DNA of 64,000 bases from Hymenobacter sp. DG25B (GCF_000801315.1 NZ_CP010054.1:3162001-3226000); one strand, 5' to 3'; counted from the first letter of the stretch, positions 6,829-14,890 are shown. Notes: generated from the letters alone by a model not told the origin. A program made the numbers and translations.

Positions 6829-8952
6829 TTAGGCTTTCTCTTCGTCCTTCTTGTCGTCGGCTTCGTCGCCGGCAATCAGGTCTTTGGCTTTGTCTACTAC
6901 ATCACCGGCAATTTCTTTCGCTTTTTCGAAAGCAGCCGTGTGCGAAGCAGCTTCTACCACGTCACCAGCAACTTCTTTGGCTTTATCCAAAGCAGCCGAA
7001 GCAGCATCAGTGATAGTGGCGAGCAGGCCACCTTCTTCTTCCGTAGCTGCGGGAGCTTCGGTCGTTTCAGCAGCCTCCGCTTTAGCGGCTTTCTTAGGAG
7101 CAGCGCTGGTCTTCAGCTTCTGCTCACCAGCCTCACGCTCGTTGCCCATCATCTTGTCGCGCAGCGCGGACAGAGCATCCAGGTCACCGAGGGTCGACTT
7201 CTCAGCCGTGGCGGGCTTCTTCAGGTCGCTCAGCTTGCCTTCGCCTTGTGCGGGAGCACCGGCAGCACCGCCCGTGGTCTTCTTCTTGGTGAACTTCGAA
7301 GCGCGGCTGTCCTCTTCCTGCTGCTGGTTGAACACAGCAGTGTGCGACAGTACGATGCGACGATCTTCCTTGGAGAATTCTACCACGCGGAAGTCGAGCT
7401 GCTCGCCGTTTTCAGCCTGCGAGCCGTCTTCCTTCACCAGAGACTTGGGATAAGCGAAGCCCTCGATGCCGTAAGGCAGCTCGAGAACAGCGCCACGGTC
7501 GTTTTTCTCCGTGATGGTAGCCTTGTGCACCGAGCCGGGGGTGAATACCGTCTGGAAGGTATCCCAGGGGTTTTCTTCCAGCTGCTTGTGGCCCAGGGCC
7601 AGACGACGGTTGGTAACGTCCAGCTCCAGCACTACTACGTCCAGACGGTCGCCTACCTTCACTACTTCCGAAGGATGCTTCACCTTCTTGGTCCAGGACA
7701 GGTCAGACACGTGTACGAGGCCGTCCACACCTTCTTCCAGCTCTACGAACAGGCCGAAGTTGGTCAGGTTACGCACCAGACCGTTGTGCTTGGTACCTAC
7801 GGCGTACTTGGTGCCGAAGTCGCCACGAGTCCATGGGTCTTCGCTCAGCTGCTTGATACCCAGGCTCATCTTGCGGTCTTCGCGGTCCAGGGTCAGGATC
7901 TGAGCCTCTACTACGTCGCCCTGCTTGATGAAGTCCTGCGGGTTGCGCAGGTGCTGGCTCCAGCTCATTTCTGAAACGTGGATCAGGCCTTCTACGCCAG
8001 GTACAATTTCCATGAACGCGCCATAGTCGGCTACGTTCACGATGCGGCCTTTCACTTTCGAGCCAGGCTGCAGGTCCTGGGGCAGCGAATCCCATGGGTG
8101 AGGAGTCAGCTGCTTCAGGCCCAGCGAAATACGCTTCTTGGCTTCGTCGAAATCCAGAACTACTACGTTCAGCTTCTGGTCCAGCTGCAGCACTTCGCTC
8201 GGGTGCGCGATACGGCCCCACGAGATGTCGGTGATGTGCAGCAGGCCGTCTACGCCGCCCAGGTCGATGAACACGCCGAAGTTGGTCATGTTCTTGATAA
8301 CGCCCTCGAGGATCTGGCCTTTTTCCAGGTTGTTGAGGATGGCTTCGCGCTGCTTCTCGAGGTCTTTCTCGATCAGGACTTTGTGCGAAACTACCACGTT
8401 GTCGAAAGCGGCGTTGATTTTCACCACTTTCACTTCCATACGACGACCAACATAGATGTCGAAGTCACGGATGGGCTTCACATCAATCTGCGAGCCGGGC
8501 AGGAAGGCTTCTACGCCGTCCAGATCCATGATCAGACCACCTTTGGTACGACGCTTTACAACGCCTTCCAGGATGGTGTCATTTTCCAGTGCATCGTAAA
8601 TGGCTTTCCAAGCCTGCTTGATCTTCGCCTTCTTGCGCGACAGGATCAGCTGACCGTTGGAATCCTCCTGGTCCTCGATGAATACCTCTACCTGGTCACC
8701 GATTTTGAGGTCGGTCAGGTCGCGGAATTCGGAGAGGGGCACCAAACCATCGGACTTAAAGCCGATGTTCAGGATTACGTCGCGGTCGGTGATGCCTACC
8801 ACGGTGCCTTTTACTACTTCTTCTTCCTGTACTGTGGTGAGGGTCTCACCGTACATCTGCTCCATTTCGGCGCGCTGCTCGGCGGTATAATTACCACCAA
8901 AGCCGCTGGCTCCAACGTTGTCCCAGTCGAAGTTGTCTACTACTTCTGCCAT
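6829..8952 (-). CDS. rpsA: 30S ribosomal protein S1
   Basis: S1 binds mRNA on the small ribosomal subunit and helps initiation on messages lacking strong Shine-Dalgarno sequences, which fits the weak SD signals throughout this window. Six S1 (OB-fold) repeats run from about residue 45 to 545. Typical signatures recur, such as GVIKNMTNFGVFIDLGGVDG, LLHITDISW and VLDFDEAKKRISLGLKQL. After a flexible Lys/Ala/Glu-rich linker, a short LGDLDALSALRDKM segment is followed by about 65 residues of imperfect amphipathic repeats (ALDKAKEVAGDVV, AFEKAKEIAGDVV, VDKAKDLIAGD) and an acidic end. At 707 residues it is longer than most S1 proteins because of this tail. It is transcribed alone from the -7 box at 9062-9069. 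Confidence 0.95.
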   Translation of the reverse strand: MAEVVDNFDWDNVGASGFGGNYTAEQRAEMEQMYGETLTTVQEEEVVKGTVVGITDRDVILNIGFKSDGLVPLSEFRDLTDLKIGDQVEVFIEDQEDSNGQLILSRKKAKIKQAWKAIYDALENDTILEGVVKRRTKGGLIMDLDGVEAFLPGSQIDVKPIRDFDIYVGRRMEVKVVKINAAFDNVVVSHKVLIEKDLEKQREAILNNLEKGQILEGVIKNMTNFGVFIDLGGVDGLLHITDISWGRIAHPSEVLQLDQKLNVVVLDFDEAKKRISLGLKQLTPHPWDSLPQDLQPGSKVKGRIVNVADYGAFMEIVPGVEGLIHVSEMSWSQHLRNPQDFIKQGDVVEAQILTLDREDRKMSLGIKQLSEDPWTRGDFGTKYAVGTKHNGLVRNLTNFGLFVELEEGVDGLVHVSDLSWTKKVKHPSEVVKVGDRLDVVVLELDVTNRRLALGHKQLEENPWDTFQTVFTPGSVHKATITEKNDRGAVLELPYGIEGFAYPKSLVKEDGSQAENGEQLDFRVVEFSKEDRRIVLSHTAVFNQQQEEDSRASKFTKKKTTGGAAGAPAQGEGKLSDLKKPATAEKSTLGDLDALSALRDKMMGNEREAGEQKLKTSAAPKKAAKAEAAETTEAPAATEEEGGLLATITDAASAALDKAKEVAGDVVEAASHTAAFEKAKEIAGDVVDKAKDLIAGDEADDKKDEEKA

Positions 8953-9061
8953 GTGTTATGGTTGGCCCTTTTGTACACGTCCGGCGCAGGGCCCGCCTCC
9001 GAAACGCGTTTTTGTTTGATTCACAGCGCAAAAGCGCCGGCCCGCCACCCTGGCGGGGGCG

Positions 9062-9069
9062 CAAAGATA
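9062..9069 (-). promoter_or_regulatory. -7 box for rpsA
   Basis: The minus strand reads TATCTTTG, about 110 nt upstream of the rpsA ATG, leaving a long leader. A -33 element is not evident. Confidence 0.5.
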
Positions 9070-9111
9070 AGGAGTTTGGGGGAGAGTTTTTGTGTTTACA
9101 GTAAGTTCTGG

Positions 9112-9666
9112 CTAGAACTCTCGCTCATCTCTTTTGCAATACCATTGAGGGTCACAACCCGTTATCTGGCAGCCTGCTAGTTTTATCTTATTATTCTTTG
9201 CGCGCTCCATCATCCGCTTACTAGGCAGGCCATAGACTATAGGAATTACCTGGTCCTCTTTCATACAAACAGGGCAGGTTTTTCCTCTATGATTTAGCAC
9301 ATGACAGCCAATGGGGAAGTTGATATTCAGGGCTGTTATTTGGCAAGGTGGAATATCAACCTGTGTTATTGTCGTATCCCGATAACCAATGCATTCAATT
9401 TTAAGTCGATGGGTCCCTATGGGCACCTCATCAATTGCAAAGAAACCAGTGCTATCTGTGGTAGTACCAATTCCTAAATCAGGAAACCATACTGTAGCTC
9501 TACCTGCAAATCCCTTATGTTCTACTTGATTAAAAAGTCGTCCTTTTAATGTTCCGGTTTGGCTAAAACCGCAAGTGATTTTCATCAGCAATAGAAGAAC
9601 ACTAATTAGAAGACTTTGCATAAGGTATTGCAAGCATTTTGTATATAGAAACTTAAATATTCTCAT
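9112..9666 (-). CDS. Secreted carboxypeptidase-regulatory-like domain protein with Cys-rich C-terminus
   Basis: The protein starts with a positively charged stretch and a hydrophobic segment (SLLISVLLLLMKITCGFSQ) that looks like a signal peptide. A domain of about 75 residues follows: GTLKGRLFNQVEHKGFAGR, TTTDSTGFFAIDEVPIGTH and LKIECIGY. This is the pattern of the carboxypeptidase D regulatory-like beta-sandwich common in exported Bacteroidota proteins. The C-terminus carries CPVC, VIPIVYGLPS, AGCQITGCDP and QWYC, resembling small zinc-binding proteins of the CPxC...YGLP...WYC type, but the last CxxC is not complete. I chose ATG 9666 (MRIFKF); ATGs at 9672 and 9621 are also possible. The start overlaps the upstream gene end by 14 nt, suggesting co-transcription. 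Codons are visibly AT-rich compared with neighbours. Function unknown. Confidence 0.65.
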   Translation of the reverse strand: MRIFKFLYTKCLQYLMQSLLISVLLLLMKITCGFSQTGTLKGRLFNQVEHKGFAGRATVWFPDLGIGTTTDSTGFFAIDEVPIGTHRLKIECIGYRDTTITQVDIPPCQITALNINFPIGCHVLNHRGKTCPVCMKEDQVIPIVYGLPSKRMMERAKNNKIKLAGCQITGCDPQWYCKRDEREF

Positions 9667-10186
9667 AAACATGGAAAGCCCTTCTTCTTTTCGAATAATA
9701 CACCTGAGTGATTTCAGGATTATAAAAAACTCTTTCTTCAATAACATGTTCACCTGTTTTTATATCATCATTTTTGTTTTTAGAATCATCGACTAATATG
9801 CCATACACCTTTTTATAATTTGCATCATCCTGGCCAGTATTTTGGCATTCATTAGATGTTATGATGAAATAGTTTTCGAATAGCTTGTCTATTTTACAAA
9901 AATTAGATTCCTCTAAACTGGTGGCATAAATCATTGATGATATTTTAATAACTATATCATCTGCGGTATTATCTACATCGATATGATAGACTGTATGTCC
10001 TTCAGGAGGATTTCTTTTTATATAACTAAGCAATACAGCCTTCACTGTGTCTTCACTTAAAATATAATTAACCTCATTCATTACTTTATTTAAATTTATT
10101 TTCTTTTTAATTTTTGACCTGTGCTGATCATCTCCACATGATATAAGCAGTAATGAAATGACAAAATACAAAAACGTGTTTTTCAT
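9653..10186 (-). CDS. Putative lipoprotein, unknown function
   Basis: The 177-residue protein begins MKNTFLYFVISLLLISCGDD, a lipoprotein signal with lipobox LISC and Cys at residue 17. Asp after Gly in the mature end gives no clear sorting call. The rest is charged and Lys/Asn/Asp/Ile-rich, with no motif I recognise. It overlaps the next gene on the same strand by 14 nt, so the two probably form one transcript. The region is much more AT-rich than the flanking genes, with many AAA, AAT and ATA codons, which suggests recent acquisition. No mobility gene or attachment repeat is visible. Confidence 0.7.
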   Translation of the reverse strand: MKNTFLYFVISLLLISCGDDQHRSKIKKKINLNKVMNEVNYILSEDTVKAVLLSYIKRNPPEGHTVYHIDVDNTADDIVIKISSMIYATSLEESNFCKIDKLFENYFIITSNECQNTGQDDANYKKVYGILVDDSKNKNDDIKTGEHVIEERVFYNPEITQVYYSKRRRAFHVYENI

Positions 10187-10203
10187 AATCTTAAAAAATG
10201 AGG

Positions 10204-10240
10204 CATAAAAAAACCTCGCAAATATGCGAGGTTTTTTATG
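10204..10240 (-). terminator. Terminator after the desaturase gene
   Basis: Stem CATAAAAAAACCTCGCA and TGCGAGGTTTTTTATG around AATA. T runs occur on both strands. It sits about 18 nt beyond the desaturase stop codon and just upstream of the AT-rich gene pair. Confidence 0.85.
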
Positions 10241-10257
10241 CTCTCCGGCTCAAGTTC

Positions 10258-11322
10258 TTACCGGCGTCCCAACTGCCGCAAGTGCGCTACGTGTGAAGCC
10301 ACGGCATACCGCATGTTCGGATACTCGTTGTACTCAATCCCGAACTCCAGGCACATCTGGCGCAGAATCTTGTTCAGGGCCGGGTAGTGCACGTGGGAGA
10401 TGGTGGGGAAGAGGTGGTGCTCTACCTGGAAGTTGAGGCCGCCTACCAGCCAGCTGATGATTTTGCTGTCGGTAGCGAAGTTGGCGGTGGTTTTAATCTG
10501 GTGAATGGCCCACTCGTCCTCAATCTTGTTAGTGGTGGCGTGGGGCACTACAAAGCTGGTGTGCTCTACGGTGTGCGCCAGCTGGAATACAATGCTGAGC
10601 GAGAAGCCGGCCACGCAGGCAAACACCACAAAGCCAATCAGCCAGGGCAGGAAGCCCACCATATAAATAGGCAAGGCCACAAACAGGCCCAGGTGCAACA
10701 CCTTAAAGCCCCAGAACACACCCTCATCGGTGGCGGTCATTTTCTTGATGGGCATCTCCCCTATTTTCCGCTGGAAATACTTCTGGTAATCCATGTAGAA
10801 AATCCAGGCAATGAACAGCAGGGCGTAGAAAAACCAGAAGTACAGGTGCTGGAAGCGGTGCAGCATGCGGCGGGGCTGGTCGGGGCTGAGGCGCAGCCAG
10901 GGCTGGGCGTTCAGGTCATCGTCTACGCCTTCCACGTTGGTGTACATGTGGTGAATGAGGTTGTGCTTGGCATTCCACATGAAGGAGCTGCCGCCCATTA
11001 CGTTCAGGGTGAAGGCGGCAAACTGGTTCAGCCACTTGGATTTGCTGAAGGAGCCGTGGGCGCCGTCGTGCATTACGTTAAAGCCAATAGCGGCGCCAAT
11101 ACCACCCAACAAGGCGCATTCCAGCACGGCAACCCAGGCAGGCGGCGTGAGGAACACAATGTGCAGATACACGGCTACGAAGGAAGCCGTGAGGAGAATG
11201 GCTTTGAAGTACAGGCTTTTATTGCCGGTGGGGGCAGTGCCCGCCTCGGCGAAATAGGCATTGGTGCGGCGCTTAAGCTCCTGGTGGAAAGAGCGTGACG
11301 CGGCAAATTTGGGTGCTTGCAT
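10258..11322 (-). CDS. Membrane fatty acid desaturase (acyl-lipid/acyl-CoA type)
   Basis: This di-iron membrane enzyme introduces a double bond into fatty acyl chains and helps adjust membrane fluidity. All three histidine boxes are present: HDGAHGS, HNLIHHMYTN, and QVEHHLFPTISHVHYP near the C-terminus. The first His of the last box is replaced by Gln, as in front-end (delta-5/delta-6 type) desaturases. Hydrophobic pairs flank the boxes (AILLTASFVAVYLHIVFL; YFWFFYALLFIAWIFYM; LFVALPIYMVGFLPWLIGFVVFA). No cytochrome b5 domain is fused. I chose ATG 11322 (MQAPKFAAS), about 354 residues, because the ATG at 11361 lies upstream of the -7 box at 11347-11354. Position specificity cannot be read from the sequence. 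Confidence 0.9.
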   Translation of the reverse strand: MQAPKFAASRSFHQELKRRTNAYFAEAGTAPTGNKSLYFKAILLTASFVAVYLHIVFLTPPAWVAVLECALLGGIGAAIGFNVMHDGAHGSFSKSKWLNQFAAFTLNVMGGSSFMWNAKHNLIHHMYTNVEGVDDDLNAQPWLRLSPDQPRRMLHRFQHLYFWFFYALLFIAWIFYMDYQKYFQRKIGEMPIKKMTATDEGVFWGFKVLHLGLFVALPIYMVGFLPWLIGFVVFACVAGFSLSIVFQLAHTVEHTSFVVPHATTNKIEDEWAIHQIKTTANFATDSKIISWLVGGLNFQVEHHLFPTISHVHYPALNKILRQMCLEFGIEYNEYPNMRYAVASHVAHLRQLGRR

Positions 11323-11346
11323 TGAAATGGGAAAAAAGAATGGCGA

Positions 11347-11354
11347 CAAAGGTA
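11347..11354 (-). promoter_or_regulatory. -7 box for the desaturase
   Basis: The minus strand reads TACCTTTG, 25 nt upstream of ATG 11322. It supports the shorter desaturase start. Confidence 0.55.
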
Positions 11355-11711
11355 CCGCCAACTGCTGCGTTAACGCCGCGTAAGCCGTAAAAAAGCCGGA
11401 TTTTATAAGTCAGGGGTGTCTCCCAGTCTGATGTGGGGCACGGCCGAAGGGCTTTATACTCTTTCAGGACAGGCTCAGCAGTAGAATGGTTCAGAAGTGG
11501 GGCGCCGCCACGGGCAGCCTGCGGGCTTCCGGTGGCGGTAAAAGGCTGGTAAGCGGAAGCGTTGTGCTTAGCTCGACAGGTAGGTAACAGCTATACGAGG
11601 AAAATGGCTGAGCGGCTTCATGTACAACATATTGGCACGCACGGTCCGGCACCCGGAGTGCCGCGTATGTAGGCACACTGTTCTTTCATTTTTACTGCAT
11701 TTGTACCTGAT
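11355..11711. other. Non-coding divergent region
   Basis: About 360 nt lie between the desaturase promoter and the hydrolase start. Apart from a small hairpin CGGCAC/GTGCCG at 11647-11663 and a TTTG-containing stretch shortly before ATG 11712, I see no feature I can support. Short open frames here have no protein-like composition. Confidence 0.5.
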
Positions 11712-12554
11712 ATGAGCTACATCAAAGCCGGCCCCGACGCCAATGGCCACCCCGTAAAGCTGCACTATACCGACCTGGGCCAGGGCGCCCCCATCGTCCT
11801 GATTCATGGCTGGCCCCTGAACCACGAATCCTGGGAGTATCAGCTGAAAGAGCTGCCCAAGCACGGCGTGCGGGTTATTGCCTACACGCGCCGGGGCTTC
11901 GGCAACTCCGATAAGCCCTGGGACGGCTACGACTACGACACGCTGGCCGACGACCTGAAAGCCGTACTGGACGAGCTGAACCTGCAGAACGTAACGCTGG
12001 TGGGCTTTTCCATGGCCGGCGGCGAAGTGGCCCGCTACATGAGCCGGCACGGCGGCGCCCGCGTGAGTCGGGTGGCCTTTGTTTCGGCCGTAACACCTTT
12101 CCTGCTGAAAACCGCCGACAACCCGGATGGCGCCCCGGAATCAGCCTTTACCGGCATATTTGAAGGCCTGGAAAAAGACCGGCCCGATTTCATGCGGTCC
12201 TTCGCCAAGAAATTCTACGGTGTGGGCCTCATCAGTCACCCCGTGAGCGACGCTACCCTGGACTGGAACCAGTCTCTGGTGATGCTGGGCTCACCGCGCG
12301 CTACCGAAGCCTGCGCCCACTCCTTTGCCGAAACCGACTTCCGTCAGGACCTAAAGACTATTAAAGTACCAACCCTGGTTATCCACGGCGACCAGGATGA
12401 GACCGTACCGATTGAAGTAAGCGGCGCCCGCATGCAGGAGTTTGTGCCGCACGCTACCTATAAAGTGTACAAAGGAGCACCCCACGGCCTTTTCATCACG
12501 GAAAAGGACAAGCTGAATGAGGATATCATGGCTTTTGCGGCCGGCAAAGCGTAA
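11712..12554 (+). CDS. Alpha/beta hydrolase, non-heme haloperoxidase-like
   Basis: The 280-residue protein has the alpha/beta-hydrolase fold. The nucleophile elbow is GFSMAG with Ser100, the oxyanion loop is HGWPLNHESW, the acid is the Asp in VIHGDQDETVP, and the His is in GAPHGLF. The order and spacing match the cofactor-free chloroperoxidase/arylesterase group, typically 270-280 residues. Such enzymes hydrolyse esters and can form peracids; the natural substrate is rarely known. No signal peptide is present, so it is cytosolic. The gene stands alone, and a 30-nt inverted repeat begins immediately after its stop codon. Confidence 0.88.
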   Translation: MSYIKAGPDANGHPVKLHYTDLGQGAPIVLIHGWPLNHESWEYQLKELPKHGVRVIAYTRRGFGNSDKPWDGYDYDTLADDLKAVLDELNLQNVTLVGFSMAGGEVARYMSRHGGARVSRVAFVSAVTPFLLKTADNPDGAPESAFTGIFEGLEKDRPDFMRSFAKKFYGVGLISHPVSDATLDWNQSLVMLGSPRATEACAHSFAETDFRQDLKTIKVPTLVIHGDQDETVPIEVSGARMQEFVPHATYKVYKGAPHGLFITEKDKLNEDIMAFAAGKA

Positions 12555-12555
12555 G

Positions 12556-12671
12556 TGTCATTCCGAGCGAAAGCGAGGAATCTGAGTTTGATGACCAGCT
12601 TGCGGAAACAGCGTCTGTGGGCAGTCCGGCAACCTCTTCCTTCAGATTCCTCGCTGGCGCTCGGAATGACA
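12556..12671. repeat. Intergenic inverted repeat, TGTCATTCCGAGCG family
   Basis: The arms 12556-12585 and 12642-12671 are 30 nt long and pair with two mismatches. They start TGTCATTCCGAGCG and enclose 56 nt. The left arm begins one base after the hydrolase stop codon. The general pattern resembles the element at 25999-26098 (TGTCATCCTGAGC). Confidence 0.85.
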
Positions 12672-12686
12672 ATTTTCTACCAACGA

Positions 12687-12720
12687 AAAACGGCAGCGAG
12701 CTTTAGAGCTTGCTGCCGTT
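12687..12720 (-). terminator. Terminator overlapping the HNH gene stop
   Basis: Stem AACGGCAGC(G)AGCT / AGCT(T)GCTGCCGTT around TTAG, followed on the minus strand by TTTTTCG. The hairpin includes the first bases of the HNH gene stop codon. Confidence 0.8.
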
Positions 12721-13234
12721 AGTGTAGATAGGCGTGCCAGTTTTCATCAATGGTACCGGCACTGAGCTTGAGGAAACCCGAAAGTGTGGGTTTTTTGGGC
12801 TGTTGCCTGATGGTGAGCCCGGCTTCATGGGGCGTTCGGTGGCCTTTGGCGTGGTTGCAGCGGGAGCAGGCCGTGAGCAGGTTGCCCCAGCTGGAGTCGC
12901 CGCCGCGGCTGCGGGGCAGCACGTGGTCCAGCGTCAGGTTTTTGGTGGAGCCGCAGTACTGGCACTCGAAATGGTCGCGCTTCATGATGTTGTGCCGGCT
13001 CAGGGCAATGCCTTTGTAGGGCACGCGCACATAGCGCTGCAGCCGGATGATGCTGGGCTTGGGGTAAGCCTCTGAAATAGTGCGCAGAAAACCACCCTCC
13101 GACTTGGCAATCATTTCGGCTTTGTCGAGGAAGAGCAGTACAAACGCTTTCTGCACGCTGCAGAGCGTTATGGCGGTGTAGTCGCCGTTTAGCACAAGCA
13201 CTTTCTGGTCCATATACACGGTGGCAAGAATCAT
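12719..13234 (-). CDS. HNH endonuclease domain protein
   Basis: The 171-residue protein has an N-terminal part (VLVLNGDYTAITLCSVQKAFVLL) typical of a conserved HNH family found widely in bacteria, then a C-terminal HNH nuclease domain. The zinc ligands are CQYCG and CSRCN, and the catalytic core is LTLDHVLPRSRGG with NLLTACSRCNHAKG. It is predicted to bind or cut DNA with a single metal; the biological role of this stand-alone family is not established. No restriction methylase or phage gene is nearby. ATG 13234 was kept because a TAGCTTTC box lies just upstream (13247-13254); MDQKV at 13213 is an alternative. Confidence 0.85.
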   Translation of the reverse strand: MILATVYMDQKVLVLNGDYTAITLCSVQKAFVLLFLDKAEMIAKSEGGFLRTISEAYPKPSIIRLQRYVRVPYKGIALSRHNIMKRDHFECQYCGSTKNLTLDHVLPRSRGGDSSWGNLLTACSRCNHAKGHRTPHEAGLTIRQQPKKPTLSGFLKLSAGTIDENWHAYLH

Positions 13235-13539
13235 CTGAGGAGTAACGAAAGCTAGATGATTCTAAGCGCATTAACAATAGCTACCACGTTTAGTTCGAGG
13301 GAAAAACCGGCCTTGTAAGGGCAGTAGTATTCATTTCGTTGAGCGCGGAAAAGGCCCCGGGGTTGGCTCCGCCGCGTGCTGCCGCTTCCGCTGCGGGCAG
13401 GGCGGTTTCCGGGCGGCGGGTCCACGTCACAGTTTCTTGATGGAAGGGTAATATTAAGCTGCTCTTTCCTACGGCCGCGGCCTTCACCTTTGTGTCGGAT
13501 ATCCAAGTGAAAAAGAATCAGCCACCCTTACCGAAGTCT
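13235..13539. other. Non-coding divergent promoter region
   Basis: This spacer of about 300 nt lies between divergent genes. It contains a TAGCTTTC box on the minus strand at 13247-13254 and CACCTTTG on the plus strand at 13485-13492, either of which may be a -7 element. Nothing else is supported. Confidence 0.45.
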
Positions 13540-13959
13540 ATGAAACCCTTCCTGTCAACCTCCCGCAAGCTGCTGCCGCTGCTGTCCCTGGCAGCCCTAT
13601 GTCTGGCCGAACCTGTTTTTGCTCAACGCGCAGAAGAAACCAGCCCCCAGCCCGTGGGCATTGAGCGGGTAGATACCTTCCGCTACCTGGTGCGCATCAG
13701 CAACCCGGCCCTGCAGAAAGCCCGTCTGCAGCTGGTGCGGCTCTCCGACAGTGTGGTGCTGTATGAGGAAAACAGCGCCAAAGCTACGTTTGGCCAAAAG
13801 CTGAACGTACAAAGCCTGCCCGATGGACAATATGCCATTGTAGTGCGCGTGGGCCCGCAGCAGTACCGGTATACCCTGCAGCTGCAAACCGAAACCCACC
13901 GCACCACCGACCTAAGTACTGCCAGCGTAGTACTGCGCCCCACCAACAAACTTCGCTAA
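13540..13959 (+). CDS. Small secreted protein, unknown function
   Basis: From ATG 13540 the protein starts MKPFLSTSRKLLPLLSLAAL and continues to a signal-peptidase site after VFA (VFAQRAEE). The mature part of about 115 residues is rich in beta-strand patterns: VDTFRYLVRISNP, ARLQLVRLSDSVVLYEE, LPDGQYAIVVRVGPQQYRY and STASVVLRP. It resembles a single beta-sandwich domain, superficially like C-terminal sorting domains of exported Bacteroidota proteins, but without their conserved end. I do not recognise a family. An upstream ATG-less extension to 13492 is open but would precede the signal peptide, so I reject it. A terminator follows at 14030-14066. Confidence 0.75.
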   Translation: MKPFLSTSRKLLPLLSLAALCLAEPVFAQRAEETSPQPVGIERVDTFRYLVRISNPALQKARLQLVRLSDSVVLYEENSAKATFGQKLNVQSLPDGQYAIVVRVGPQQYRYTLQLQTETHRTTDLSTASVVLRPTNKLR

Positions 13960-14029
13960 CCGCCGCCCCGATATCCGCTACCTGTTTATCGTATTCGCTA
14001 TAGCCATCCATCATTCGAATTGCTATCAT

Positions 14030-14066
14030 AAAAAAACGCCCCTGCAGCAAGCGGGGGCGTTTTTTT
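14030..14066. terminator. Bidirectional terminator
   Basis: Stem ACGCCCCTGC/GCGGGGGCGT around AGCAA, flanked by A7 on the left and T7 on the right, between convergent genes. Confidence 0.88.
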
Positions 14067-14085
14067 GGTGGATTACGGAAGAGAC

Positions 14086-14889
14086 TTAGTCGGCCAGCAG
14101 GCGCTTAATCAGGCGCAGCTTGTGGGAGTACTTCTGCCGGTCGCGGTTGAAGATGCCGTTATGGTCGAGCGGGTCGATGCGGACTTCGCCGTGGGCGTGG
14201 AGGATGGTCTGGTCGTCGAGGATCAGGCCTACGTGCACAATGTTGCCGTCGGCGTTATCGAAGAAGGCCAGGTCGCCGGGGCGGGACTGGGCCACGAAGT
14301 GCACCGTCTGGCCGTGGTCTATCTGCTGGCGGGCATCGCGCGGGAGCGGCACCCCAATCAGGCCGTAGAGCTGCTGCACCAGCCCGGAGCAGTCGAGCCC
14401 GAAGATGCTTTTGCCCCCCCACACGTAGGGCGCTTTCAGGTAGAGCTGGGCAATTTTGATGAGCAGGCGCAAGCGCTGGTCCTGAGGGCCTTGGGGGCCG
14501 TGGCCGTTCTGGGGGTTGGTAGCCGCGCCGTTGTAGAAGTACTGGTGCTGGCCCAGGCGCAGCGTCATGCCATCGAAAAACGGCAGTCGGCAGCCCAGCG
14601 TCACCGGAATGCGGCTTTTGCTCTCGCTTACTATCTGCACCACATCCAGGCTGCGGGGGTGGTCCTGCTGCTGCCAGGCAGTGAAATACTCGCTGGTGAC
14701 GGGCGTGTGCTGTTTAAAATCAAGCCAGCCCACGTACTGGTCGGCGGCAATACGGATCTGGTGCCACTGGCCCTGCGTCTGCAGAATGGTATAGCATTCG
14801 CCAAACATCAACTCCGTTACCAGCTCGGCTTTATCGGTAGGCTCGGCGCGTACCGGCACGGCGCTCAACGCGCAGATTCCGTATTCCAA
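14086..14889 (-). CDS. NlpC/P60 family cysteine peptidase with SH3 domains
   Basis: The protein probably cleaves peptidoglycan stem peptides, as do related dipeptidyl-peptidase VI enzymes. Two SH3-like regions (ALSAVPVRAEPTDKAELVT; PVTLGCRLPFFDG) precede a C-terminal NlpC/P60 domain. Numbering from an upstream ATG, the catalytic Cys182 is in LDCSGLVQ, His234 in IVHVGLIL, and the third polar residue is in LHAHGEVRID. No ATG or GTG lies close before the conserved EYGICALS start. TTG at 14889 gives a sensible 267-residue protein, whereas ATG 14934 would force translation through the repeat arm at 14891-14923. No signal peptide is visible in either form, which is odd for a cell-wall enzyme; homologues may act on recycled peptides in the cytosol. 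Confidence 0.85.
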   Translation of the reverse strand: MEYGICALSAVPVRAEPTDKAELVTELMFGECYTILQTQGQWHQIRIAADQYVGWLDFKQHTPVTSEYFTAWQQQDHPRSLDVVQIVSESKSRIPVTLGCRLPFFDGMTLRLGQHQYFYNGAATNPQNGHGPQGPQDQRLRLLIKIAQLYLKAPYVWGGKSIFGLDCSGLVQQLYGLIGVPLPRDARQQIDHGQTVHFVAQSRPGDLAFFDNADGNIVHVGLILDDQTILHAHGEVRIDPLDHNGIFNRDRQKYSHKLRLIKRLLAD

Positions 14890-14890
14890 A

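Noticed and set aside
10387..11298. Open frame of 303 codons opposite the desaturase
   Set aside because: Shadow of a gene with all three His boxes; no independent support.
11491..11676. 61-codon open frame upstream of the hydrolase
   Set aside because: No start context, no conserved composition, and it lies in a divergent promoter region.
12719..13234. HNH protein as part of a restriction or phage defence system
   Set aside because: No methylase, helicase, toxin or phage gene is nearby; the family is a common stand-alone HNH protein.
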